From positions 1 to 34,133 of the forward strand of contig NZ_CAMKXG010000006.1 in assembly GCF_946477055.1 (NCBI RefSeq): 34,133 bases of DNA, written 5' to 3'. Below the pieces are notes generated by a model. That model was given only the letters and a program-made list of their open reading frames with translations, was not told where the DNA came from and ran no database searches. The number at the start of each line of letters is the position of its first letter. Position 1 is the first letter of the stretch. This document shows positions 9,870 to 19,225 of this stretch, piece by piece. The position numbers and the translations under genes are program-made. The stretch comes from Lonsdalea britannica. Its GTDB lineage: Bacteria; Pseudomonadota; Gammaproteobacteria; Enterobacterales; Enterobacteriaceae.

Positions 9870-10212
9870 GGGTTAACCTTTAATAGCAGTTTGGGGACCG
9901 GGCACAGGGCGCTATTTTTACACGACCAGTGAGTGCGATCACGGGAATTCTCTTTGGCTGTCGACGATGCCGTTTGGTTTTTTTGCGCTCAAGCCGCATG
10001 CAGAATAATCCGCTAATGACGGCGCGAAAGGCTCTCAGGCATGGGTCGCATATCTTTTCTTCGGGAAGTTGTGATAAAAACAGAATCGATTGTCGAACAG
10101 GCAAAGAACTTGCGATGCGAGCGATTCTCCGCTCTTTCTCTTGCCTGAGGCAATGGTATGATATCGCGCGTTTTTAACGATTAACCTTCTTATTATTACT
10201 GAGAACATTCGC
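9870..10212. other. 343-bp divergent gap between bolA and yajG
   Basis: Promoter region for both genes. An extended -10 for yajG is visible at 10154-10162. For bolA I could not identify a convincing gearbox or sigma-70 promoter. No terminator, repeat or credible small gene is seen. Confidence 0.5.
10154..10162 (+). promoter_or_regulatory. Probable extended -10 promoter of yajG
   Basis: TGGTATGAT is an extended -10 (TGn plus TATGAT, 5 of 6 to TATAAT) about 50 bases before the yajG start. No good -35 lies 16-18 bases upstream, which is usual for extended -10 promoters. Confidence 0.45.
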
Positions 10213-10791
10213 ATGTTTAAAAAATTCATTTTTCCATTGCTGGCCGTCATGGCGCTGGCGGGCTGCGCAGGCAAAGGTAATACGCTGAATATCAACCCTA
10301 ACATCGCGTTGCCTTCTCAGGATCCCAGCCTGATGGGCGTGACAATCAGCATCAACGGAGCCGATCAGCGTCAGGATCAGGCGCTGGCCAAAGTGAACCG
10401 CGACAGTCAATTAGTGACGCTGGTCCCTTCACGCGATCTGCGTTTCCTGCTGCAGGAAGCGTTGGAGAAGCAGATGACCGCACGCGGTTACATGATTGGC
10501 ACCGGCGGTCCGGTCGCACTGCAGATCGTGGTCAACACGCTGTATGCCGACGTGTCTGAAGGCAACCTGCGTTACACCATTACGACCAAGGCGGACATTT
10601 CGATCATCGCTCAGGCCGCCAACGGCAATAAACAGGTCAAAAACTACCGCGCCACCTACAATGTTCAAGGCGCATTAACCGCGACCAACAACAAAATCAC
10701 CACTGCGGTGAACCAGGTGTTGGGTGATGTCATCAGCGACATGGCGCAAGACACCAGCGTCAACGAATTTATCAAGACTAACGCGCGCTAA
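10213..10791 (+). CDS. yajG: YajG family lipoprotein
   Basis: 192 residues, as in E. coli YajG. The N-terminus (MFKKFIFPLLAVMALAGC) is a lipoprotein signal peptide with lipobox LAGC and lipidated Cys18. The residues after Cys (Ala, Gly) are not an inner-membrane retention signal, so outer-membrane location is likely. The mature part contains the family-specific stretches SLMGVTISINGADQR and VPSRDLRFLLQEALEKQMTARGY. The biochemical function is unknown; in E. coli it also sits upstream of ampG. A stable hairpin lies between the two genes. Confidence 0.95.
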   Translation: MFKKFIFPLLAVMALAGCAGKGNTLNINPNIALPSQDPSLMGVTISINGADQRQDQALAKVNRDSQLVTLVPSRDLRFLLQEALEKQMTARGYMIGTGGPVALQIVVNTLYADVSEGNLRYTITTKADISIIAQAANGNKQVKNYRATYNVQGALTATNNKITTAVNQVLGDVISDMAQDTSVNEFIKTNAR

Positions 10792-10807
10792 TTTTCACGC
10801 AGTTTCC

Positions 10808-10829
10808 CTTGCCCCGTCCGCGGGGCAAG
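10808..10829 (+). other. Hairpin between yajG and ampG
   Basis: A perfect 9-bp stem (CTTGCCCCG 10808-10816 with CGGGGCAAG 10821-10829) closes a TCCG loop, a UNCG-type sequence. It is followed by CAAAAGGATG, which includes the ampG ribosome site, and not by a T-run. It is therefore not a classical terminator. It may stabilise the upstream mRNA or modulate ampG translation. Confidence 0.7.
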
Positions 10830-10843
10830 CAAAAGGATGTTGC

Positions 10844-12313
10844 ATGCCTCGTCAGCTCCACACGCTTTTCAACCAACGCAATTCACTGATCCTGCTCATT
10901 CTGGGATTTTCATCCGGCCTCCCTCTGGCATTGACCTCTGGCACACTGCAAGCATGGATGACCGTCGAGAATGTCGATCTGAAAACCATCGGCTTCTTCT
11001 CACTGGTCGGTCAGGCCTACGTGTTCAAATTCCTATGGTCGCCGATGATGGATCGCTATACGCCATCTTTCTTCGGCCGCCGCCGTGGTTGGCTGCTGCT
11101 CACACAGTTGGGTCTTGTGGGGGCGATTGCGGCTATCGGCACATTAAATCCGGCTCAGGACCTTTGGTGGCTGGCGGCACTGGCCGTCGTGATCGCTTTC
11201 TTTTCCGCGTCGCAGGACATTGTCTTCGACGCCTACAAAACGGATTTATTGCCGCCGCAGGAACGTGGCAGTGGCGCCGCCGTTTCCGTACTCGGCTATC
11301 GGCTGGCGATGCTGGTTTCCGGCGGACTGGCGCTATGGATTGCCGACCGTCTGCTGGGTTGGCAGTCGACCTATTGGCTGATGGCAGGTCTGATGCTGCT
11401 GTGTACGCTGGCCACCTGGCTGGCCCCGGAGCCAACCAATACCCAGCCTGCGCCGCGCTCTATGGAACAAGCCATCATGGCCCCGCTGCGGGATTTCTTC
11501 GGGCGCAACAACGCCTGGCTGATTCTGTTACTGATTATTTTCTATAAGCTTGGCGATGCCTTCGCCGTTAGCCTGAGCACCACCTTTCTGATTCGCGGCG
11601 TGGGCTTTGATGCAGGCGACGTCGGCCTGATTAACAAAACGCTCGGACTTTTCGCCACCATCGTTGGCGCGTTATACGGCGGGATCCTGATGCAGCGCTG
11701 GTCGCTGTTCCGGGCGCTGATGATTTTCGGGCTGCTTCAGGCGGTCTCCAATGCAGGCTACTGGCTGCTGGCGATTACAGATAAGCATCTGTTTTCCATG
11801 GGCGCCGCCATTTTCATCGAAAACCTGTGCGGCGGTATGGGTACGGCCGCATTCGTGGCGCTGCTGATGACCCTGTGCAACAAGTCTTTTTCCGCGACAC
11901 AGTTCGCCTTGTTGTCCGCCCTGGCGTCCGTAGGCCGAGTCTATGTCGGTCCCCTCGCCGGTTGGTTCGTCGAGGATTACGGCTGGGCATGGTTCTACCT
12001 GTTTTCGGTCGGCATCTCTTTCCCGGGCCTGCTGCTGCTATTACTGTGTCGCCGTACGTTGGAATACACCCAGACCCACGAGGATTTTCTGCCACGACGC
12101 GCCTACTCGCGCGGGTATACGTTGGCGGTGCGCTCGCTGTTTTTCGGCGTCGCGTGCTTCGCCATCGGCGCGGTCGTCTGGGGGATGTTCGGACTTGGCT
12201 GGCTGAATAGCCCGTCGGCGGCTGAAACGTTGATGGCGGTAGGCGTAGCGCTGGCTGCTGTCGGACTCACTCTGGGCAGTGTCTTGGACTATCTCTCGCT
12301 CAAACGAATTTAA
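10844..12313 (+). CDS. ampG: Muropeptide MFS transporter AmpG
   Basis: 489 residues (E. coli 491). AmpG is an inner-membrane permease that imports GlcNAc-anhydroMurNAc peptides released during wall turnover; these feed recycling and, in species with AmpR, induce AmpC beta-lactamase. The highly conserved start ILGFSSGLPLALTSGTLQAWM and the following SLVGQAYVFKFLWSPMMDRY are diagnostic. Many hydrophobic segments cover the length, consistent with 14 helices. The frame is open upstream into yajG, but ATG at 10844 matches the family N-terminus and has AAGGA six bases before it. It is probably co-transcribed with yajG, through the intervening hairpin. Confidence 0.97.
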   Translation: MPRQLHTLFNQRNSLILLILGFSSGLPLALTSGTLQAWMTVENVDLKTIGFFSLVGQAYVFKFLWSPMMDRYTPSFFGRRRGWLLLTQLGLVGAIAAIGTLNPAQDLWWLAALAVVIAFFSASQDIVFDAYKTDLLPPQERGSGAAVSVLGYRLAMLVSGGLALWIADRLLGWQSTYWLMAGLMLLCTLATWLAPEPTNTQPAPRSMEQAIMAPLRDFFGRNNAWLILLLIIFYKLGDAFAVSLSTTFLIRGVGFDAGDVGLINKTLGLFATIVGALYGGILMQRWSLFRALMIFGLLQAVSNAGYWLLAITDKHLFSMGAAIFIENLCGGMGTAAFVALLMTLCNKSFSATQFALLSALASVGRVYVGPLAGWFVEDYGWAWFYLFSVGISFPGLLLLLLCRRTLEYTQTHEDFLPRRAYSRGYTLAVRSLFFGVACFAIGAVVWGMFGLGWLNSPSAAETLMAVGVALAAVGLTLGSVLDYLSLKRI

Positions 12314-12320
12314 GCCAAAC

Positions 12321-12350
12321 AAATAGGCTGTTTCCCAGCAGCCTATTTTC
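12321..12350 (+). terminator. Intrinsic terminator after ampG
   Basis: Ten-bp stem (12321-12330 with 12339-12348), 8-base loop, followed by a pyrimidine-rich tract TTCTTCCTTCC. It begins 8 bases after the ampG stop. Confidence 0.8.
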
Positions 12351-12735
12351 TTCCTTCCTTCTATTTCTCACGCCAATATTTTATCCGCGGCCGCCATCGC
12401 ATAATTTCTGTATTTCGACCGTCGTCATCCTCTTTTTTCCTGCTTTTTAACTTTGACAAACCGTCATCTCGCACTAGACCTTAATAGCAGTGGCACGATA
12501 ATTTTTGAGGACGCGGTGTCATTTTCCATACGGATATGTCATTCCCTAAAGAAACTATTACCCACTGTTTTTAAATATATTTTTTTACAAACCGCCACAT
12601 TAGTGACACAAAGAGAAAATCAGAGTAACAAGCAACTGACAACACTTTAATCATGTTTACAGTGTGGTAACCTTCCCGTAAAATGCCCGCTCGCGTGAAA
12701 TAACAGATAGAGCCCCTTGTCATTGAGGTCGCTAG
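12351..12735. other. Upstream region of the cyo operon
   Basis: A 385-bp, AT-rich non-coding stretch with a run of T/A around 12567-12588. It carries the cyoA promoter at 12656-12684. E. coli cyo is controlled by ArcA, Fnr, Fur and Crp; I looked for their sites here and found none I would defend. A 65-codon frame at 12453-12650 looks random. Confidence 0.5.
12656..12684 (+). promoter_or_regulatory. Sigma-70 promoter of cyoABCDE
   Basis: TTTACA (12656-12661) and TAAAAT (12679-12684) are each 5 of 6 matches to consensus, with the ideal 17-base spacer. The implied start near 12691 gives a leader of about 45 bases before cyoA. Confidence 0.75.
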
Positions 12736-13683
12736 ATGAGACTCAGGAAATACAATAAATTTTTGGGGATGTTCTCTTTATTTGCAGCCACCCTGCTCCT
12801 TAACGGCTGTGATATGGCATTGATGAACCCCAAAGGACAAATTGGGCTTGAACAGCGTTCGCTAATACTGACTGCCCTCGGGCTGATGTTGATCGTTGTC
12901 ATCCCGGTGATCATTTTGACGATCGTATTTGCCAGGAAGTACAGAGCTTCCAACGATAAGGCCAAATACACGCCAAACTGGTCACACTCCAATAAGATCG
13001 AAGCCGTAGTTTGGACGGTACCCATCATCATCATCGTCATCCTCGCAACCATCACCTGGAAGACAACCCACCAGCTTGACCCATACAAACCATTGGATTC
13101 CGACGTCAAACCTATTAACGTCGAAGTCGTATCGCTTGACTGGAAATGGCTGTTTATCTATCCCGATTTGGGTATTGCCAGCGTGAACGAACTCGCCTTC
13201 CCGGCCAACGTTCCCGTCTCGTTCAAAATCACCTCCAACTCCGTCATGAACTCGCTGTTCATCCCTCGCCTCGGCGGGCAGATTTACGCCATGGCCGGTA
13301 TGCAAACGCAGCTGCACCTGATCGCGAATGAACCGGGCAAGTACGACGGTATTTCCGGTGCTTACAGCGGCAAAGGCTTTTCCGGTATGAAATTCACCGC
13401 TATCGCAACGCCGAATCAACAGGCATTTGATCAGTGGGTGAATTCGGTGCGTCAGTCTTCCCATACGCTGAGCAACATGGGTGAATTCGAAAAACTGGCA
13501 CTCCCCAGTGAATATCATCCCGTCGAGTACTTCTCGCAGGTACAGCCGGACCTGTTCCGACAGGTGATTACCAAATTTACTGGCAACGAAATGCACATGC
13601 AGCACCATGCGGAAAGCGCGCCGAAAGATGAAGGCATGCAGTCTCATGAAAGCATGGACATGAGCGAGCACTCCTCTCATTAA
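12736..13683 (+). CDS. cyoA: Cytochrome bo3 ubiquinol oxidase subunit II
   Basis: 315 residues. Subunit II of the proton-pumping quinol oxidase in the inner membrane. It has a lipoprotein signal (LLLNGC, Cys25), two membrane helices (about 43-65 and 90-110), and a periplasmic cupredoxin-like domain. As expected for a quinol oxidase, the CuA ligand set of cytochrome c oxidases is absent (the loop reads [13 protein letters not shown]). The C-terminal tail is rich in His and Met (EMHMQHH ... [12 protein letters not shown]), as in E. coli, which suggests metal contact but is unproven. ATG at 12736 follows GAGG by 7 bases. First gene of the operon. Confidence 0.97.
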   Translation: MRLRKYNKFLGMFSLFAATLLLNGCDMALMNPKGQIGLEQRSLILTALGLMLIVVIPVIILTIVFARKYRASNDKAKYTPNWSHSNKIEAVVWTVPIIIIVILATITWKTTHQLDPYKPLDSDVKPINVEVVSLDWKWLFIYPDLGIASVNELAFPANVPVSFKITSNSVMNSLFIPRLGGQIYAMAGMQTQLHLIANEPGKYDGISGAYSGKGFSGMKFTAIATPNQQAFDQWVNSVRQSSHTLSNMGEFEKLALPSEYHPVEYFSQVQPDLFRQVITKFTGNEMHMQHHAESAPKDEGMQSHESMDMSEHSSH

Positions 13684-13703
13684 AGGAGCCGAGGGATAAT
13701 ACG

Positions 13704-15698
13704 ATGTTCGGAAAATTAACTCTTGATGCGGTTCCGTACCATGAACCTATTATCATGGTCACCGTGGCAGCAATCATTCTAGGTGGGCTGGCGCTGCTGG
13801 CTTTAATCACCTATTTCGGCAAATGGAAATGGCTGTGGACCGAATGGTTCACTTCCGTTGACCATAAGAAAATCGGCATCATGTATGTCATCGTCGCTCT
13901 GGTGATGATGCTGCGCGGCTTCGCCGACGCCATCATGATGCGTACTCAGCAGGCGCTGGCCTCGGCCGGTGAGGCCGGTTTCCTTCCACCTCACCACTAC
14001 GACCAGATCTTTACCGCGCACGGCGTGATTATGATTTTCTTCGTGGCGACGCCGTTCGTGGTCGGCCTGATGAACCTGGTCGTTCCGTTGCAAATCGGCG
14101 CTCGCGACGTTGCTTTCCCTTTCCTGAACTCGCTCAGTTTCTGGATGTTTGTCGCCGGGGTCATCCTGGTCAACATCTCGCTGGGTGTGGGTGAATTCGC
14201 CCAGACGGGTTGGGTTGCCTATCCTCCCCTTTCGGGTAAGGAGTACAGTCCCGGCGTCGGGGTCGACTACTGGATATGGAGTCTGCAGATATCCGGGCTG
14301 GGAACCACGCTGACCGGTGTGAACTTCTTCGCCACCATCATGAAAATGCGCGCGCCCGGCATGAGCATGATGAAGATGCCTGTTTTCACCTGGGCGTCGT
14401 TGTGTACTAACGTCCTGATCATCGCAGCATTCCCGATCCTGACGGTCACCATTGCGCTACTGACGTTGGACCGTTATCTGGGCACCCATTTCTTCACCAA
14501 CGATATGGGCGGCAACATGATGATGTACATCAACCTCATCTGGGCCTGGGGCCATCCTGAGGTGTACATCCTGGTGCTACCGGTCTTCGGCGTGTTCTCC
14601 GAGGTGACCGCGACCTTCTGCCGCAAACGCCTGTTCGGCTATACGTCACTGGTGTGGGCGACCATCGCCATCACCGTGCTGTCGTTTATCGTATGGCTGC
14701 ACCACTTCTTTACGATGGGGTCCGGCGCGAACGTGAATGCCTTCTTCGGCATCGCCACCATGATCATTTCCATCCCGACCGGGGTGAAAATCTTCAACTG
14801 GCTGTTCACGATGTATCAGGGACGCATTCAGCCTAACTCGGCGATGCTGTGGACCATCGGCTTCATCATCACCTTCTCTATCGGTGGGATGACCGGGGTA
14901 CTGCTGGCCGTACCGGGCGCGAACTTCGTGCTGCACAACAGCCTGTTCCTGATCGCCCACTTCCATAACGTCATTATCGGCGGCGTGGTGTTCGGCTGCT
15001 TCGCAGGGATCACCTACTGGTTCCCGAAAGCCTTCGGCTTCACCCTGAACGAAACCTGGGGTAAACGTGCTTTCTGGTGCTGGATCATCGGCTTCTTCGT
15101 GGCCTTTATGCCGCTGTATGCGCTGGGCTTCATGGGCATGACGCGTCGTTTGAGCCAGCAGATCAACCCGGAATTCCACCCGCTGCTGATGGTAGCTTCG
15201 GCCGGTGCCGCGCTGATTGCGCTGGGTATCCTGTGTCAGCTGATTCAGTTCGTTGTCAGTATCCGCGACCGCGAACAGAACCGCGACCTAACCGGCGACC
15301 CGTGGGATGCGCGTACGCTGGAGTGGGCGACCTCCTCCCCTGCCCCGTTCTATAACTTTGCGGTCGTTCCGCAGGTTCATGACCGTGATGCATTCTGGGA
15401 AGAGAAAGAGAAGGGCGAGGCCTATCGTCGGCCGAACGGCGGCTATGAAGAAATTCATATGCCTAAGAACACCGCCGCGGGTCTGGTCATCTCCGCCTTC
15501 GCTCTGGTCTTCGGTTTTGCCATGATCTGGTACATCTGGTGGCTGGCCGCCGTCGGTTTCGTCGGCATGATAGCGACCTGGATTGTGCACAGTTTCAATC
15601 AGGACGTGGACTACTACGTTCCCGTAGAAGAAATCGAGCGCATTGAAAACGCAAATTTCGAGAAACTCAGCAAGGCAGGCGTGAAAAATGTCCACTGA
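13704..15698 (+). CDS. cyoB: Cytochrome bo3 ubiquinol oxidase subunit I
   Basis: 664 residues (E. coli 663). The catalytic heme-copper subunit: it binds low-spin heme b, high-spin heme o3 and CuB, reduces O2 to water and pumps protons. The E. coli metal ligands appear in place: His106 (FTAHG), His284 with cross-linked Tyr288 (WGHPEVY), His333-His334 (WLHHFF), and His419/His421 (AHFHN). The D- and K-channel segments and the 15-helix pattern are conserved. It ends 11 bases inside the start of cyoC, which implies translational coupling. Confidence 0.98.
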   Translation: MFGKLTLDAVPYHEPIIMVTVAAIILGGLALLALITYFGKWKWLWTEWFTSVDHKKIGIMYVIVALVMMLRGFADAIMMRTQQALASAGEAGFLPPHHYDQIFTAHGVIMIFFVATPFVVGLMNLVVPLQIGARDVAFPFLNSLSFWMFVAGVILVNISLGVGEFAQTGWVAYPPLSGKEYSPGVGVDYWIWSLQISGLGTTLTGVNFFATIMKMRAPGMSMMKMPVFTWASLCTNVLIIAAFPILTVTIALLTLDRYLGTHFFTNDMGGNMMMYINLIWAWGHPEVYILVLPVFGVFSEVTATFCRKRLFGYTSLVWATIAITVLSFIVWLHHFFTMGSGANVNAFFGIATMIISIPTGVKIFNWLFTMYQGRIQPNSAMLWTIGFIITFSIGGMTGVLLAVPGANFVLHNSLFLIAHFHNVIIGGVVFGCFAGITYWFPKAFGFTLNETWGKRAFWCWIIGFFVAFMPLYALGFMGMTRRLSQQINPEFHPLLMVASAGAALIALGILCQLIQFVVSIRDREQNRDLTGDPWDARTLEWATSSPAPFYNFAVVPQVHDRDAFWEEKEKGEAYRRPNGGYEEIHMPKNTAAGLVISAFALVFGFAMIWYIWWLAAVGFVGMIATWIVHSFNQDVDYYVPVEEIERIENANFEKLSKAGVKNVH

Positions 15699-16302
15699 TA
15701 CTTTGAGTCACACGAATAACGCCCATGCAGAGCATGGGCATCACGATGCGGGAGCCACGAAAGTGTTCGGCTTCTGGATCTACCTGATGAGCGACTGCAT
15801 TCTGTTTGCCTCGCTATTCGCCACCTATGCCGTCCTGGTGGACGGCGTTGCCGGCGGACCGACGGGTAAAGACATTTTTGAGCTGCCGTTTGTCCTGGTC
15901 GAAACCTTCGCCCTGCTGTTCAGTAGTATCACCTACGGCATGGCGATGATCGCCATGAACAAGGGCGACAAGTCTCGGGTTAACCAGTGGCTGGCGCTGA
16001 CGTTCCTGTTCGGCCTGATCTTCATCGGCATGGAGCTTTACGAGTTCCATCACCTGATTGCAGAAGGATACGGTCCGGATCGCAGCGCGTTCCTGTCCGG
16101 TTTCTTTGCGCTGGTCGGCACGCACGGTATTCATGTCACCAGCGGCTTGATCTGGCTGGCTATCATGATGATTCAGGTCTCCCGCCGCGGTCTGACCGCG
16201 ACCAACAAAACCCGCCTGATGTGCCTCAGCCTGTTCTGGCACTTCCTTGACGTGGTGTGGATCTGCGTCTTCACCGTTGTTTATCTGATGGGGGCGATGT
16301 AA
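15688..16302 (+). CDS. cyoC: Cytochrome bo3 ubiquinol oxidase subunit III
   Basis: 204 residues, the same as E. coli CyoC. A five-helix inner-membrane subunit that stabilises the oxidase core. The N-terminus has a His-rich stretch ([13 protein letters not shown]). Family landmarks include [31 protein letters not shown] and the closing [21 protein letters not shown]. It overlaps the end of cyoB by 11 bases and shares one base (TAATG) with the start of cyoD. Confidence 0.98.
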   Translation: MSTDTLSHTNNAHAEHGHHDAGATKVFGFWIYLMSDCILFASLFATYAVLVDGVAGGPTGKDIFELPFVLVETFALLFSSITYGMAMIAMNKGDKSRVNQWLALTFLFGLIFIGMELYEFHHLIAEGYGPDRSAFLSGFFALVGTHGIHVTSGLIWLAIMMIQVSRRGLTATNKTRLMCLSLFWHFLDVVWICVFTVVYLMGAM

Positions 16303-16634
16303 TGAGTCACTCAACGCATGACAGTGCGGGCGCCAGCCACGGCACCGCCAAGTCCTATCTGACCGGCTTTATCCTGTCCATCATCCTCACCGTGATCCCC
16401 TTCGCGATGGTGATGACGGGCGCCGCGGCGACGCACATCATTCTGCTGACCGTGGTCGGCTGCGCCGTCGTACAGATTCTGGTCCATCTGGTGTATTTCC
16501 TGCACCTGAATACGTCGTCGCAAGAGCGCTGGAACGTTGTCGCGCTTGTCTTTACCGCCCTGATTATCGCGATTGTAGTTGGGGGTTCTATATGGATTAT
16601 GTGGAACACCCATCACAACATGATGATTCAGTAA
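16302..16634 (+). CDS. cyoD: Cytochrome bo3 ubiquinol oxidase subunit IV
   Basis: 110 residues (E. coli 109). A small three-helix subunit with the family pattern [27 protein letters not shown] and GSIWIMWN. It assists assembly of the CuB site and subunit association. The frame is open upstream, but ATG at 16302 gives MSHSTHDS, the family start, and overlaps the cyoC stop as TAATG, so it is very probably translationally coupled. Confidence 0.97.
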   Translation: MSHSTHDSAGASHGTAKSYLTGFILSIILTVIPFAMVMTGAAATHIILLTVVGCAVVQILVHLVYFLHLNTSSQERWNVVALVFTALIIAIVVGGSIWIMWNTHHNMMIQ

Positions 16635-16647
16635 CTGGACCGTCACA

Positions 16648-17541
16648 ATGATGATTAAGCAATACCTACAGGTCACCAAGCCGGGCATTATTTTTGGCAA
16701 CCTGATTTCTGTCATCGGGGGATTTTTACTCGCGGCCAACGGCAGCATTGATTATTCCCTGTTTATCGCGACGCTCTTCGGGGTGTCGCTGGTCGTGGCT
16801 TCCGGTTGCGTGTTCAACAACGTCATCGACCGCGATATCGACAAAAAAATGGAGAGAACCAAAAACCGCGTTCTGGTGCGAGGACTGATTTCGCTGAAGG
16901 TGACGTTGGCGTATGCCGCGCTGCTGGGTATTGCGGGCTTTGCCTTGCTGTATATCGCCGCCAATCCGCTAGCAATGTGGCTGGCGGTGATGGGCTTTAT
17001 CGTGTACGTCGGCGTCTACAGCCTCTATATGAAACGCCATTCCGTCTATGGCACCCTGATCGGCAGCCTGTCTGGCGCGGCCCCGCCGGTCATCGGCTAC
17101 TGCGCCGTCAGCAACCAGTTCGACGCTGGCGCGCTGATCCTGCTGCTGATTTTCAGCCTGTGGCAAATGCCCCACTCCTACGCTATCGCCATTTTCCGCT
17201 TCAAAGACTACCAGGCCGCCAATATCCCGGTGCTGCCGGTGGTGAAAGGGATCTCCGTCGCGAAGCATCATATTACGCTGTACATTCTGGCGTTTATGAT
17301 TGCCACGCTGATGCTCTCTCTGGGCGGCTACGCTGGATACAAATATCTGGTGGTTGCGGCGGCGGTCAGCCTGTGGTGGCTGGGCATGGCGCTGTCCGGG
17401 TACAAAAACCTGAATGACGATCGCGTCTGGGCCAAGAAGTTGTTCGTGTTCTCGATTGTCGCCATCACCTCGCTGAGCGTGATGATGTCGATCGACTCCA
17501 TCACGCCCGCTCAGGAAGCGATGCTGACTTACCTCCGCTAA
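16648..17541 (+). CDS. cyoE: Protoheme IX farnesyltransferase (heme O synthase)
   Basis: 297 residues (E. coli 296). An integral-membrane UbiA-type prenyltransferase that adds a farnesyl group to heme B to make heme O for subunit I. The first Asp-rich motif is [18 protein letters not shown] (about residues 57-74), which binds Mg-farnesyl diphosphate. [28 protein letters not shown] and [16 protein letters not shown] are also diagnostic. It begins 13 bases after cyoD and ends the operon, followed by a strong terminator. The ribosome site is weak. Confidence 0.97.
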   Translation: MMIKQYLQVTKPGIIFGNLISVIGGFLLAANGSIDYSLFIATLFGVSLVVASGCVFNNVIDRDIDKKMERTKNRVLVRGLISLKVTLAYAALLGIAGFALLYIAANPLAMWLAVMGFIVYVGVYSLYMKRHSVYGTLIGSLSGAAPPVIGYCAVSNQFDAGALILLLIFSLWQMPHSYAIAIFRFKDYQAANIPVLPVVKGISVAKHHITLYILAFMIATLMLSLGGYAGYKYLVVAAAVSLWWLGMALSGYKNLNDDRVWAKKLFVFSIVAITSLSVMMSIDSITPAQEAMLTYLR

Positions 17542-17560
17542 GGATGTCAGCGTGCAGACA

Positions 17561-17591
17561 AAAAACAGACGGCTTGCCGTCTGTTTTTTTA
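17561..17591 (+). terminator. Intrinsic terminator of the cyo operon
   Basis: CAGACGG (17566-17572) pairs with CCGTCTG (17577-17583) around a CTTG loop, followed by seven T residues. A-runs upstream of the stem allow weaker reverse activity. Confidence 0.92.
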
Positions 17592-17631
17592 TTTCTCCCC
17601 GACTCCGCCAAATCAGGTAACAAAACGCGCA

Positions 17632-17661
17632 TTTACGCGCGTGCGTCAGAGGCTCTAAAAT
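17632..17661 (+). promoter_or_regulatory. Probable sigma-70 promoter of yajR
   Basis: TTTACG (17632-17637), an 18-base spacer and TAAAAT (17656-17661). It lies 28 bases upstream of the yajR start. Confidence 0.5.
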
Positions 17662-17688
17662 AACGCCAGAAAAACACCCGAGGTATAG

Positions 17689-19062
17689 ATGAACGATAAC
17701 CGAATGACGCCTGCCGAGTTACGGGCAACGTGGGGACTGGGGACGGTCTTTTCACTTCGCATGCTGGGCATGTTCATGGTCCTCCCGGTGTTGACCACTT
17801 ACGGTATGGCGTTGCAAGGCGCCAGCGAATTCCTGATCGGCGTCGCTATCGGCATCTACGGTCTGATGCAGGCGCTCTTCCAAATTCCTTTCGGACTCAT
17901 GTCGGACCGCATCGGGCGTAAACCCCTCATCGTCGGCGGCCTGCTGATGTTCGCCGCCGGTAGCGTGATCGCCGCGCTCAGCGACTCGATCTGGGGCATT
18001 ATTCTCGGCCGCGCCCTACAAGGTTCCGGCGCCATCTCCGCGGCGGTCATGGCCTTGCTGTCAGATTTAACGCGTGAACAGAACCGCACCAAAGCGATGG
18101 CGTTTATCGGCGTGAGCTTCGGGGTCACCTTCGCCATCGCGATGGTGGTCGGACCTATCGTCACCCACGCGCTGGGCCTGCATGCCCTGTTCTGGGGGAT
18201 CGCCCTCCTTTCCGTTATCGCCATCGTTATCACGCTCGCCTTTATCCCGAACGCCTCACAGCATGTGCTTAATCGCGAGTCGGCGATTGTGCGCGGCAGC
18301 GTCAGAAAAGTGCTGGCGAACAGCCGACTGCTGAAGCTGAACGTCGGCATCATGTGCCTGCATATCCTGTTGATGTCCAGCTTCGTGGCGCTGCCGCGGG
18401 CGATGGAGCAAGCGGGACTCCCACCGCAGGATCACTGGAAAGTGTATCTGGCAACGATGCTGATTTCGTTCGTCGCCGTCGTGCCTTTCGTCATTTATGC
18501 CGAGCTGAAACGCCGCATGAAACAGGTCTTTATCGTCTGCATCGTCATTCTGATCGCCGCCGAACTGGTATTACTTAGCGCGGAGGGCAGCCAGCTGTGG
18601 CGCATTATCATCGGCATTCAGCTGTTTCTGCTGGGATTCAATGTGATGGAGGCCCTCCTGCCTTCGCTCATCAGTAAAGAAGCTCCAGCCGGGTACAAAG
18701 GCACCGCCATGGGCGTTTACTCCACCACGCAGTTTATCGGCGTGGCGATTGGCGGCAGTCTGGGCGGCGCGCTATTCGACCTGCACGGCGCGGCTCTCGT
18801 CTTCAGCGCCGGGGCCGTCATCGCGCTGGGCTGGCTGATACTCAGCTTCACCATGCAGGAACCGCCCTATCTCAGCAGTCTGCGGCTCACGCTGTCCGAT
18901 CACACGCTGCAGGACCATCAGCTCGAGCAAAAGATGCGCGGCCTGCCGGGCGTCGCCGAGGTCATCATTGTGCCTCACGAGCAGAGCGCCTATGTCAAAA
19001 TCGACACCAAGCAGACCAACCGAAAAACGCTGGAGCAGTGGCTCGATACGGCGTCAGTGTAA
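17689..19062 (+). CDS. yajR: MFS transporter YajR
   Basis: 457 residues (E. coli 454). A 12-helix major facilitator superfamily protein, predicted proton-driven drug/H+ antiporter; the natural substrate is unknown. Motif A is present as GLMSDRIGRKPL (about residues 69-80, Asp73 and Arg77), and the second half shows the same architecture. After the last helix comes a soluble tail of about 65 residues (from LSDHTLQDHQLEQKMRGLPGVAEV), matching the ferredoxin-like YAM domain of E. coli YajR. In E. coli yajQ follows directly; here about 7 kb of other genes intervene. Confidence 0.95.
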   Translation: MNDNRMTPAELRATWGLGTVFSLRMLGMFMVLPVLTTYGMALQGASEFLIGVAIGIYGLMQALFQIPFGLMSDRIGRKPLIVGGLLMFAAGSVIAALSDSIWGIILGRALQGSGAISAAVMALLSDLTREQNRTKAMAFIGVSFGVTFAIAMVVGPIVTHALGLHALFWGIALLSVIAIVITLAFIPNASQHVLNRESAIVRGSVRKVLANSRLLKLNVGIMCLHILLMSSFVALPRAMEQAGLPPQDHWKVYLATMLISFVAVVPFVIYAELKRRMKQVFIVCIVILIAAELVLLSAEGSQLWRIIIGIQLFLLGFNVMEALLPSLISKEAPAGYKGTAMGVYSTTQFIGVAIGGSLGGALFDLHGAALVFSAGAVIALGWLILSFTMQEPPYLSSLRLTLSDHTLQDHQLEQKMRGLPGVAEVIIVPHEQSAYVKIDTKQTNRKTLEQWLDTASV

Positions 19063-19108
19063 TATCCCAGGATTGACAGCACTCATCCTGCAACCTTCTA
19101 TACATTGC

Positions 19109-19151
19109 TGACCAGAGGACGCCCCGTTGCGCGAGGGGCGTTCTCTGGTCA
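19109..19151. repeat. 43-base near-perfect hairpin after yajR
   Basis: A 17-bp stem (19109-19125 with 19135-19151; one G-T pair, otherwise perfect) closes a 9-base loop. Neither strand has a T-run after it, so it is not a canonical intrinsic terminator, but it lies where yajR transcription should end. A REP-like extragenic palindrome is possible; I saw no second copy in the window. Confidence 0.8.
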
Positions 19152-19210
19152 GGCTAAAAAACCCGTCAATTCAGACACCTTTTTCTGATGCCGCCGTTGC
19201 ACCACGCGCC

Positions 19211-19225
19211 GCACCGCGTTTGTGC
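19211..19225. promoter_or_regulatory. NtrC (NRI)-like binding site
   Basis: GCACC-N5-TGTGC matches the NtrC consensus GCACC-N5-GGTGC at 9 of 10 defined positions. It lies about 260 bases upstream of the start implied by the sigma-54 promoter, further than usual but within enhancer range. A weak IHF-like sequence sits between (around 19348-19360). The site is consistent with, but does not prove, nitrogen control. Confidence 0.5.

Noticed and set aside
10837..11547. 236-codon frame overlapping ampG on the same strand
   Set aside because: Out-of-frame shadow with Arg/Pro-rich composition; ampG itself is unambiguous.
12453..12650. 65-codon frame upstream of cyoA as a possible small gene
   Set aside because: No ribosome site, random-looking composition, and it overlaps the AT-rich regulatory region.
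12351..12735. ArcA, Fur, Fnr or Crp sites in front of cyoA
   Set aside because: Expected from E. coli, but the matches I found were too weak to report.
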